NCBI GenBank assembly: GCA_016840285.1
Contig: JAEOSR010000016.1
Coordinates: forward strand, 1-56,276
Length of the DNA stretch: 56,276 nucleotides
From: Candidatus Hodarchaeota archaeon
GTDB lineage: Archaea; Asgardarchaeota; Heimdallarchaeia; Hodarchaeales; Hodarchaeaceae
Reading direction: 5' to 3'
Part shown: positions 28,230-36,152 of the stretch, in pieces
Numbering within the stretch: the stretch's first letter is position 1
How the letters are laid out: every line of letters starts with the position of its first letter
Notes under the pieces: generated by a model
Told to the model about the DNA's origin: nothing
What the model saw: the letters and a program-made list of their open reading frames with translations, nothing else
Databases searched by the model: none
Position numbers and translations under genes: made by a program

Positions 28230-29195
28230 ATGACAATCAATGTTCCAAAATATAAATTGAAAGAGTTATTAGATAAACCCGTTTACTTTACTGGTGGTCA
28301 CCGCCTCTGTGCTGGCTGTGCTGCTGGATCAATGGCACGTCAAGTAACGATGGCTTTTAATAAGCCAACGATGATATTCAATTCGACAGGATGTCTCGAG
28401 GTAGCATCAACTATCTATCCTTTTTCTGCATGGGAGGTTCCATGGCTTCACGTTGCGTTTGAGAATTCAGCAGCTGTCGCTAGTGGGGTTGAAGCAGCAA
28501 TCAAAGCCATGACTAAAAAAGGAACTTATAAAGAGGGGAAGACTGATATAGTTGTTTTCGGTGGAGACGGTGGTACTTATGATATTGGTCTTCAAGCAAT
28601 TTCGGGAACTTTCGAAAGAGGTCACGACCTACTCTATATCCTATACGATAATGGAGCATATATGAATACTGGAATCCAACGATCTGGTGGAACGCCTTTC
28701 AGTGCCTCTACAACTACTTCACCTGCAGGTTCTGTAATTCCAGGAAAAACTCAATTTAGAAAACCTATAACTGACATCATGGTTGCTCATCGCATTCCTT
28801 TTGTAGCAACCGCAGCTCCAGCTTACCCAGCAGACCTGATTGCCAAGGTTCGGGCTGGACTTGATGTAGATGGCCCTGCTTTCATGCATATAGAGTGTTC
28901 TTGTAACCGAGGACAACGATTTGATCCAGCAAAATCAATTGAATATGTGAAAATGGCTGTAGAAACCTGTTTTCACCCTTTATACACCGTAATTGAGGGT
29001 GAATACGCACTTAGTCGTCCTAGTGAACGTATTGCCAAAAATCCTTCAAAAAAAGTTCCTTTGGTAGAATTTCTTAGGAAAGAAGGACGATGGCGCCATC
29101 TTTTTAGGCCTACTGAGCGTACAGATCTTATTGAGAAATTCCAAACTGAAGTAGATAAACGCTGGGAAGAACTACTAGTTAAAGCTGGTATCTAA
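28230..29195 (+). CDS. porB: Pyruvate:ferredoxin oxidoreductase beta subunit (TPP-binding)
   Basis: 321 residues from ATG 28230, set by AAAGGAGG about eight bases upstream; an upstream in-frame extension into porA is not real. HRLCAGCAAG near residue 23 supplies cluster/TPP-site cysteines, FGGDGGTYDIGLQA is the TPP GDG motif, and DNGAYMNTGIQRSGGTP follows it. The length is typical. Last gene of the operon, followed by a U-rich terminator. Confidence 0.93.
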   Translation: MTINVPKYKLKELLDKPVYFTGGHRLCAGCAAGSMARQVTMAFNKPTMIFNSTGCLEVASTIYPFSAWEVPWLHVAFENSAAVASGVEAAIKAMTKKGTYKEGKTDIVVFGGDGGTYDIGLQAISGTFERGHDLLYILYDNGAYMNTGIQRSGGTPFSASTTTSPAGSVIPGKTQFRKPITDIMVAHRIPFVATAAPAYPADLIAKVRAGLDVDGPAFMHIECSCNRGQRFDPAKSIEYVKMAVETCFHPLYTVIEGEYALSRPSERIAKNPSKKVPLVEFLRKEGRWRHLFRPTERTDLIEKFQTEVDKRWEELLVKAGI

Positions 29196-29214
29196 TCCTC
29201 TCTTTTTTCCTTTT
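29196..29214 (+). terminator. U-rich terminator after the por operon
   Basis: A pyrimidine run with six T then five T follows the porB stop at once. Confidence 0.45.
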
Positions 29215-29321
29215 TAAGATCTCAATATAGATTACACTAGTCGGAATTTGGAGGATTTGGCATAATAATTAAAAGCATGATCTTTAGGTAATGAAGTAGA
29301 TCTTAATCTGGAGAGTTAAAC

Positions 29322-29492
29322 ATGGAAGAATCTGGAATTTCGGTAAAAGATACGGGAAAAGGACTCCAGCTTACACTAGATGGGGAAATGTATCGTATAA
29401 TTGCTCAGAATTGGGAACGAGGTAAACTAAAACCTTTCTTTTCACATCTAAAAGAATTTATAAGACAACTAGAAAAAGATTATGGTTCTTAA
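29322..29492 (+). CDS. Small hypothetical protein, 56 residues
   Basis: ATG with GGAG eight bases upstream and a stop at 29490. It opens MEESGISVKDTGKG and ends KDYGS. The composition is that of a normal soluble protein with a strand-rich first half and a helical, charged second half. No family is recognised. It faces the convergent 110-residue gene with a 14-base gap. Confidence 0.5.
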   Translation: MEESGISVKDTGKGLQLTLDGEMYRIIAQNWERGKLKPFFSHLKEFIRQLEKDYGS

Positions 29493-29506
29493 GGATCATC
29501 TCGTAA

Positions 29507-29839
29507 CTACCAATCATAGGGGGAATCACCATCAACCAATTCCCCTTCAAATAGGATTAATAGGTCATATATTTCTTTACATACAGCTATTTGCTCTGAA
29601 TTGAGGTTACTTTCCGCCTGTAAGACAAAGAGAAGTGATTCATCCTCCCAAATGACTCGGATTTTAATTACATTACTTTTATAAAAAACAAAAAAAGAAG
29701 GTGTCTTTTCTGAGTATTGAAACTTGATTTGATTTTCTTGCAAGGTGGTTTTTAGATCCGCTTTGAACTCATTCCATACTGATCTATCAGCAAACCGTAT
29801 ACTAAACGCTTTTTGGTCTTGAACATCATTCAATCTCAA
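29507..29839 (-). CDS. Hypothetical protein coupled to the alpha/beta hydrolase
   Basis: 110 residues, alpha/beta, acidic at the C-terminus (EGELVDGDSPYDW). No family is recognised. Its start overlaps the end of the hydrolase gene by 14 bases, so it is the last gene of a minus-strand unit. Confidence 0.65.
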   Translation of the reverse strand: MRLNDVQDQKAFSIRFADRSVWNEFKADLKTTLQENQIKFQYSEKTPSFFVFYKSNVIKIRVIWEDESLLFVLQAESNLNSEQIAVCKEIYDLLILFEGELVDGDSPYDW

Positions 29840-31178
29840 TTTGCCTCCATTCTTTTGTTATGAACCTATTGATTTCACGTCCGACCAGATTTGGTTCTTC
29901 AAATATAACCATATGGCTACCTGGGATCTCCCTACAAGTAAGAAGATCTGACGGAATACATTCTATCAGTTCCTCTTTTAAATCCTTGGGAATTAGCTTG
30001 TCGTTCTCACCCCACACTACTAATATGGGCTTTGTTAATGATTGAAGCCTTTTTGTATAATCACGAGGGATAAAATCCTTGAAAATTTCATAATAGACTG
30101 TGTTTGGGATATTAAAAGCATTTTGAATAAATGAGTTTATGATATCCTTGTTAGCGTTCTTAGAAAAAAGGATCTTGGGTGTTAGTTTTCTAACTTGTCC
30201 TTTAAAAGAACCCCAGATCTGAGTTGGGGGTAAGAGTTTAACTCCATTCCTGAAGTTATCAGGAGCACGGTGAGCACCTGATACTAAAATGAATTGTTTT
30301 ATATTCGAATATTTAGATTTCACAAACTCCTCTAGGAGAATTGCAGAAAATAGAGAATGAGCTCCCAAGATAATTTCTTTCTCTGTATCAAGATAATCTA
30401 TAAAATCCTTTAAATCTTGCACATAATCCTTTAGCTTAAATTCCACATCCTGATCTATTGGTTCAGTAAAACCACGAGTTCCTAAGATGTATAGCTGATA
30501 CTTACCCAGAAGAGAAGAAATCATTGGATAGTAACTCTCGATTTTTCCACCAATTGGGGATAATAATAGTAAAATAGTGTCATGAGAATAAGAAGTGCTA
30601 TAAAAACTGATTTTACGACCACTAAGATTTATTGTTTGGGTTTGGTAGGGAAATTGTGGTTCCAGTGGTGATAGAACGGTTTTTGTTACCTCTTCTGGCT
30701 TAATGGTCAATAAACGTAATCGGGAAGTAACATCTCCAAAGAATTGTTGGAATTGCTCAACAGGTGTCATTAACAGTTTAGCAAATGTTTTAACTACATC
30801 TACTTCTGTATCTTCAACTTCTTCAGCCTGTAAAGCTCGATATTCTTCCTGAAATGCAAGAATCTCGTTCTTCACAACTTCTAGATCAGAAATACTAAAG
30901 GAAAACAGAGGTGTCATTAAATTTGGTGCCTCACCCAACTCTAGTTGGAGATAATTTTGTTTTTTCATTTTTTGGCGTTTATCAATTAATTTTACTGATT
31001 GAAGGTGATTCAATGGATAATTTACAATAATTATTGGGGAGCTTTCAGCTGTTTGAACAGCGAACTCAATTCTTTGCTTTGTAATATTAAGTCGTAAAAG
31101 GCCATGACGTTTTTCACGAATACGTGAATCCCCTTCATGATAGGTAGCCAACCATTCTGCTCTTATCTCTTCTGACAA
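29826..31178 (-). CDS. Alpha/beta hydrolase with an N-terminal PH-like domain
   Basis: 450 residues; TTG start with GAGGACG nine bases upstream. Residues 1-115 alternate short strands and end in a helix (VVKNEILAFQEEYRA), the outline of a PH/GRAM-like barrel. After a linker, residues ~190-450 form an alpha/beta hydrolase: LGAHSLFSAI (nucleophile Ser after His), VVWGENDKLIP (acid) and IPGSHMVIF (His). The position two after the Ser is Phe, not the usual Gly/small residue. Substrate unknown; an ester or lipid at the membrane is a guess from the PH-like part. Confidence 0.75.
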   Translation of the reverse strand: MSEEIRAEWLATYHEGDSRIREKRHGLLRLNITKQRIEFAVQTAESSPIIIVNYPLNHLQSVKLIDKRQKMKKQNYLQLELGEAPNLMTPLFSFSISDLEVVKNEILAFQEEYRALQAEEVEDTEVDVVKTFAKLLMTPVEQFQQFFGDVTSRLRLLTIKPEEVTKTVLSPLEPQFPYQTQTINLSGRKISFYSTSYSHDTILLLLSPIGGKIESYYPMISSLLGKYQLYILGTRGFTEPIDQDVEFKLKDYVQDLKDFIDYLDTEKEIILGAHSLFSAILLEEFVKSKYSNIKQFILVSGAHRAPDNFRNGVKLLPPTQIWGSFKGQVRKLTPKILFSKNANKDIINSFIQNAFNIPNTVYYEIFKDFIPRDYTKRLQSLTKPILVVWGENDKLIPKDLKEELIECIPSDLLTCREIPGSHMVIFEEPNLVGREINRFITKEWRQIEIE

Positions 31179-31209
31179 GTTTCAGACGTCCTCAAAACAT
31201 TGAATTGAA

Positions 31210-31557
31210 TTATTTTTTTGTTAAAATAGGAATTATGCAAAGAAATTCTAAATCATTTTTTCCAGTGTTTCGATAACCATGCGCTTCATTTCCAGGTACA
31301 AACAGGGTATCTTGAGGTTGTACGTGAAATTCTTCTCCCAAATCATTAAAAACTACTCCTTCTCCTGAAAGAATAAAGATTTCGTGTTCTTCTTCATGGT
31401 TATGAATCCCAATTTCACCATTGGGTTGAATTACGAATCTCCTAAGAGCAAAATGAGGCGCCTCCTCTTTAGACCATAACCATTGAATCAACGTTCCTGT
31501 GGATCCGAACATAGTTACCTCTTCTGTTGGAACATTGTGAACTTTTTTCAGTTTCAT
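31210..31557 (-). CDS. Single-domain cupin protein
   Basis: 115 residues. Motif 1 (GEIGIHNHEEEHEIFILSGEG) gives the His, His, Glu metal ligands and motif 2 (PQDTLFVPGNEAHGYRN) gives the last His. These are small metal-binding barrels with varied roles (isomerase, dioxygenase, sensor). The start is secure, with GGAGGT six bases before the ATG. 31 bases separate it from the hydrolase gene, so they are probably co-transcribed. Confidence 0.88.
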   Translation of the reverse strand: MKLKKVHNVPTEEVTMFGSTGTLIQWLWSKEEAPHFALRRFVIQPNGEIGIHNHEEEHEIFILSGEGVVFNDLGEEFHVQPQDTLFVPGNEAHGYRNTGKNDLEFLCIIPILTKK

Positions 31558-31606
31558 TATATTACCTCCAACTCACCGACATGAGATGTTTTTTTTGTTT
31601 AGAAGT

Positions 31607-31798
31607 TCATTTTTCTGTTAATTTCTTAGTAGTTTTATGAATCTTATCTTTAACAATGTCCGTTACCCCACTCTTCTCCAATTCATCTTTAATCGATTCT
31701 TTAGCTATATCTGCTGCTGCTCCCCCAACAGCTCTTGTTGTGATGTTTAAAGCCTCTTTTGAAGCACCTTTCACAATCTTTTTGGTTATTTTCTTCAA
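31607..31798 (-). CDS. Small basic helical protein
   Basis: 63 residues, lysine-rich, with a small-residue core (GASKEALNITTRAVGGAAADIA) that would make an amphipathic or weakly membrane-associated helix. TTG start without ribosome site. A TATAAA lies 5-10 bases before it, so a leaderless start at the GTG of residue 9 (31774) is possible. No family recognised; the cupin gene follows. Confidence 0.45.
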   Translation of the reverse strand: MKKITKKIVKGASKEALNITTRAVGGAAADIAKESIKDELEKSGVTDIVKDKIHKTTKKLTEK

Positions 31799-31931
31799 AA
31801 TTTATACCCGAAAGAACTTTATCGGTACTCTTCAAAAATCATTGCATAGATGTTTCTAAGTAAGATGCAATAAAGGTAGAGAAAATATTCCCAAATGATA
31901 AATCTATTATTCCTGTAAGAGATGAAAGGCC

Positions 31932-34634
31932 ATGAAACCATGGTATGAAATAGTTCTCCCTCATTCGTTGATTCAATCAGGTCGCATAAAGGAGAGCTTT
32001 TTTGTTGCGGATCTAGGTGATATAATCCAAAGAGCCGCGGTTCCCGATTATTCTAATCCTCAAATTTTTTTTCAAAAAACCTTTCTAACTAAAGGATTAC
32101 TCAATCTTCTTAATGCTGTTCAAACAAAACTGGTTAATGAAGAAGGTAGTGGAATAATTATACTACAAACGCCATTTGGAGGAGGAAAAACACATGCATT
32201 AATCGCTACATATCATTATGCCACAAATGGAGATGAACTCCATAAATATTTACCTGAAAACTTACCAGCTTTTAAAACAAGAGTTGTAACAATTGTAGGA
32301 ACAAATTTAAATCCTTTAGAATGGAGAAATGAGGATAATATCTGCATTCACACTATTTGGGGTGACATTGCATACCAAATTGCAGGGATTGAGGGGTACA
32401 AAGAATTTGAAGCTAATGATGTAAATCGTATTAGTCCTGGGAAGGACAAATTAGTCAATTTTTTTCAAAAATACGAGCCTTTTTTACTCTTATTTGATGA
32501 AATTACTGAATATGTTACCAAAGCACGAGGAATATCGGTGAATGAGTCGAATCTTGGAATTCAGACATTGTTATTTCTTCAAGAACTAACTGAAGCAATA
32601 GCCTCACTCCCTCGAGGTCTATTAGTAATTACTCTTCCAGCTCACAAATATGAAGATTATTCGGAGACAGAACTTGACATTGTCAATAGGATCAACCGTA
32701 TCTTAGGACGTATAAAAACGACTGAGACTCCGATTGAACGAGAAGATCTATACAAGTTAGTTACTAAAAGACTGATAAAAAAAGTGCTTCTCCAAAAAGA
32801 TCGTGACAAAACTGTCTTAAATTACATAAGTGTTTATCAAAATAGAAGAAATGAGCTTCCTGAAAAAATTCAGGATCCAGGTTTCTTTAATAAGATGAGG
32901 GATTCTTATCCATTCCATCCTGAGCTTATTGACCTTCTGTATGATAAATGGCGCAGTCTTCCATCATTTCAGGGGACAAGAGCTATTCTAAGAATTTTAA
33001 CCCGAATACTCACTAATTTATGGACTTCTAAGGAGAAAATTGACCTTATTTTTCCTTTAAATATCAATTTAAATCAATCACATCTAAAAAATGAATTCTT
33101 ACAACATGTAAATGTCCAATTTGAATCAATTCTAAATTCAGATATGATTGGATCTGACTCAAACGCCATTTCTCTCGATAAAAAGTACCCCGATTGGGAT
33201 AATTTGGCTTCAGAAATTTCTCGAACAATATTTCTATTTTCACATATTTCTTTCACCCAAGGGGAGATACCTAGAGGATTAACTCTGTCAGAACTAAAAT
33301 TAAATCTAATTAGGTCACAGTTTCCAATCACTCCAATCTCTCAGATTCTTTATCGACTTCAAACGACTCTGCATTACATACATCTTAAGGATGGACGGTA
33401 TTTTTTTAGTCATGAACCTAATCTAAATCGAAAAATTCAAGACCTCAAAGATCTATTTCAAGAAGAAATAGAAGATGAAATGAGAAGGGAGATTAAAAAG
33501 CACATTGGGAAAGAATTTAAGACATTAATTTGGCCAAATTCCTCAAACGAAATACCTGATGATCGTCAGCTAAAGATCGTTCTGATTCATCCATCCATCA
33601 AGAAGAATTCATTAAAAGATTGGTTAGAATTGAAAGGAAATACCTTCCGGCAGAATAAAAACACGATTATTTATGGGCTACCCCATAATTCTCATCTTAT
33701 CGACTTTCAGGATCTTATAAAGACAAAACTCGCATTAAATGAGTTGAAAGTAAAAACAAGTAAACTAAATGAGAAAAATCATGATTTCAGCACGGAGATC
33801 AAGCGGCGGTATGATAGGACTAATGAAGCCCTATCTTATCATATAAGGAAAACATATTCCATTCTTTTCGATGGAGCGAATACTATTTCTTTAGGATTAC
33901 CTTTAGTTGAATATGAACCACTTACAAAATGGTACCGTCGTGAATTACTTACACGTGAATTTATTGTATCCAAACTCCATTTTAGAAAACTCAATGAATT
34001 ATTTTTCAGTTCAGAACGTTGTGTTTCAACCCAACAGGTTATGGAACAATTTTTTGGTAACCCAGATTTAGTTAAAATCGAATCAACCAAAATTATTCAC
34101 CAAACTATTTGTTGGGGAGTCGAAGAAGGGGCTTTTGGAATAGCAATAGTAAAAGATGGTAAAATTCAAACGAATTCATTCTTTTTTTCAACCAAACTCG
34201 ACTTAACACAAGTAACATTTTCCCCAGAAGAATTTCTCCTAAGTAAGGAAATTGCGCAAACAATTGCAGGCCAAATAGCTAATAATCCTGAAATTGAGGA
34301 AGTGATTATTCCAAAAGAACTTGAAAATACTTCTCCTTCTGAATTAATATTCAAATCAACCTCAGAAAGTCAGACTAGACCTCAAGAGTTCTATTCATTA
34401 TCTATAGAGGTACAAGATCTTGAATCAAAATCTCTTCCTGCTTTTTATCGCGGAGTTCTAGCACCCCTTGAATCAAAAAAAGCGGAAATTTCAATGAAAA
34501 TTAAATTAGATGTAAAGTGTAAACAGGAGATCCCTGAAACAACAATTGACACAACGATAAAGGAAACTATTCATCAGCTAGGGGCCCGAATCACTAGAAT
34601 CAATAAAGAGGAACAAAAATCACGTGAAAAGTAA
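31932..34634 (+). CDS. DUF499-like P-loop ATPase
   Basis: 900 residues. Walker A TPFGGGKTH at 80-88 and Walker B FLLLFDE at 184-190, with the segment TIWGDIAYQIAG between them, as in DUF499 proteins (ATPases often found in defence islands next to DUF1156 methyltransferases and helicases, related in type to BREX PglY). Middle parts resemble winged-helix regions (SFQGTRAILRILTRIL). The C-terminal ~200 residues are less conserved. GAAAGG lies before the ATG. No methyltransferase, nuclease or helicase gene adjoins it, so a defence role here is unsupported by context. Confidence 0.8.
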   Translation: MKPWYEIVLPHSLIQSGRIKESFFVADLGDIIQRAAVPDYSNPQIFFQKTFLTKGLLNLLNAVQTKLVNEEGSGIIILQTPFGGGKTHALIATYHYATNGDELHKYLPENLPAFKTRVVTIVGTNLNPLEWRNEDNICIHTIWGDIAYQIAGIEGYKEFEANDVNRISPGKDKLVNFFQKYEPFLLLFDEITEYVTKARGISVNESNLGIQTLLFLQELTEAIASLPRGLLVITLPAHKYEDYSETELDIVNRINRILGRIKTTETPIEREDLYKLVTKRLIKKVLLQKDRDKTVLNYISVYQNRRNELPEKIQDPGFFNKMRDSYPFHPELIDLLYDKWRSLPSFQGTRAILRILTRILTNLWTSKEKIDLIFPLNINLNQSHLKNEFLQHVNVQFESILNSDMIGSDSNAISLDKKYPDWDNLASEISRTIFLFSHISFTQGEIPRGLTLSELKLNLIRSQFPITPISQILYRLQTTLHYIHLKDGRYFFSHEPNLNRKIQDLKDLFQEEIEDEMRREIKKHIGKEFKTLIWPNSSNEIPDDRQLKIVLIHPSIKKNSLKDWLELKGNTFRQNKNTIIYGLPHNSHLIDFQDLIKTKLALNELKVKTSKLNEKNHDFSTEIKRRYDRTNEALSYHIRKTYSILFDGANTISLGLPLVEYEPLTKWYRRELLTREFIVSKLHFRKLNELFFSSERCVSTQQVMEQFFGNPDLVKIESTKIIHQTICWGVEEGAFGIAIVKDGKIQTNSFFFSTKLDLTQVTFSPEEFLLSKEIAQTIAGQIANNPEIEEVIIPKELENTSPSELIFKSTSESQTRPQEFYSLSIEVQDLESKSLPAFYRGVLAPLESKKAEISMKIKLDVKCKQEIPETTIDTTIKETIHQLGARITRINKEEQKSREK

Positions 34635-35006
34635 TATAGTAACCAATTCTGTCTATATTCAGGCAATATCATCCTTTTATAACTCTAAATTATCAGAAAA
34701 CACATTTTTTTTCACTCGTTGGAAAAATTTTTAAGCATTAACTTCCATTATGTCATAGAAGTAATTTAAATGTAGAACATATATTGTGTAATGTTACATA
34801 ATCGGTTAGAAAGGCCAGTTTTAGAAGCAATGATTATCAGCGATTTATTCATTAAATTATTCACCAATTTTTTGGTAATCGACGCATAGCAGATAATTCC
34901 TTTGTGGACATTATCTAATCTCCCTTATAACCAGAAGATTCGACCTCTTTCATGATATGTACTATATTTGCTAGTCCAAATTATAAAAAAGAGAGGTGAA
35001 ATTGAA
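34635..35006. other. Intergenic region before the opine-dehydrogenase operon
   Basis: 372 AT-rich bases without a credible gene. CTTATAA at about 34924-34930 could be the TATA box for the operon, giving a leader of about 50 bases. Confidence 0.4.
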
Positions 35007-36152
35007 ATGCCCCGTACGGTAGATGAGACCTGCATCTCAATTTTAGGGGCAGGTAATGGGGGACACGCATTTGCAGCATTTGTTAAAGATAAGGGTTTTC
35101 GGGTAAAAATTTGGAATAGATCAAAAGAAAAGATTAAGGCCATCAAAAAGAATAGGGGTGTCACGTCTCAAGGATTATTGGAAGGTCATTTTTCTGTTGA
35201 TTTGGCCACAACTTCAATGAAGGATGTTTTAAAGGATAGCAAGTTAATCATGGTGGTAACTTCTGCTGATGCCCATAAAGAATTAGCAATGAAAATTTCT
35301 CGTTACTTAAATAGGGATCAAATAATAGTTTTGAATCCAGGTAGAACTGGTGGTGCATTAGAAGTCAGTCATACGATTAGAGATTATTGTGGTCCTTGTG
35401 AACCTCAGGTGGCCGAAGCTCAATCATTGTTGTTTGTCGCCCGAAGTCCACAACCAGCATTCGTTACAATAACTGGTGTGAAAAAGAAATTACCCGTTGC
35501 AGCTTTTCCCTCTACTAATTTGGAAGAGTGTTTACCACTTTTGAAAAGTATAAATGACTCATTTTGTGAAGCTGAAACAGTTTTGCATACATCTTTTGAT
35601 AATATTGGTGCCATATTTCACCCTGCACCATTATTACTAAACCTTGCTCGGTGTGAATCAGAGGGAGTTACGTATAGACATTATATCGATGGTATTACTC
35701 CGACGATTGCAGAGTTCTTGGAGAAAATGGATCAAGAAAGAGTCAAAGTTGCCTCAGCTTATGGAGTAACAGCTATTTCAATTGGTAAATGGTTAAAAAC
35801 CGTTTATGGATCAAAAGGTAAAACCCTCTATGAGAAAATACAGAGAACAGAACAATATGCTAATGTAGAAGCTCCTTCAACATTAAATTGCAGATATATT
35901 TTCGAAGATGTCCCTTCAGGTTTGGTGCCTATATCGAGTTTTGGGGCAGCTACAGGAGTGGTAACACCTCATATTGATGTAATAATCAATTTAGCCAATT
36001 ATATGATGAACACTAATTATAGTAAAACTGGTCGCACTATTGAATCAATGGGCTTAACCAATATTCCAACACACTTGCTTAAAGATTATGTTACTTTTGG
36101 AGAGGAAGCTTTGTTTGGAATTAGTGAAGAGGAGGTAATTTTAGAAGAATGA
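35007..36152 (+). CDS. NAD(P)-dependent octopine/nopaline dehydrogenase-family protein
   Basis: 381 residues from the ATG at 35007, chosen because AGAGGTGA sits just upstream; a TTG at 34968 is in frame but lacks a site. Rossmann motif GAGNGG at 14-19, then an all-helical C-terminal domain with FHPAPLLLNLARCE as in opine dehydrogenases (His is the catalytic residue in the family). These enzymes reductively join an amino acid and a 2-oxoacid, or run in reverse. Its stop overlaps the start of the B12 gene by four bases (ATGA), so the two are coupled. Confidence 0.87.
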   Translation: MPRTVDETCISILGAGNGGHAFAAFVKDKGFRVKIWNRSKEKIKAIKKNRGVTSQGLLEGHFSVDLATTSMKDVLKDSKLIMVVTSADAHKELAMKISRYLNRDQIIVLNPGRTGGALEVSHTIRDYCGPCEPQVAEAQSLLFVARSPQPAFVTITGVKKKLPVAAFPSTNLEECLPLLKSINDSFCEAETVLHTSFDNIGAIFHPAPLLLNLARCESEGVTYRHYIDGITPTIAEFLEKMDQERVKVASAYGVTAISIGKWLKTVYGSKGKTLYEKIQRTEQYANVEAPSTLNCRYIFEDVPSGLVPISSFGAATGVVTPHIDVIINLANYMMNTNYSKTGRTIESMGLTNIPTHLLKDYVTFGEEALFGISEEEVILEE

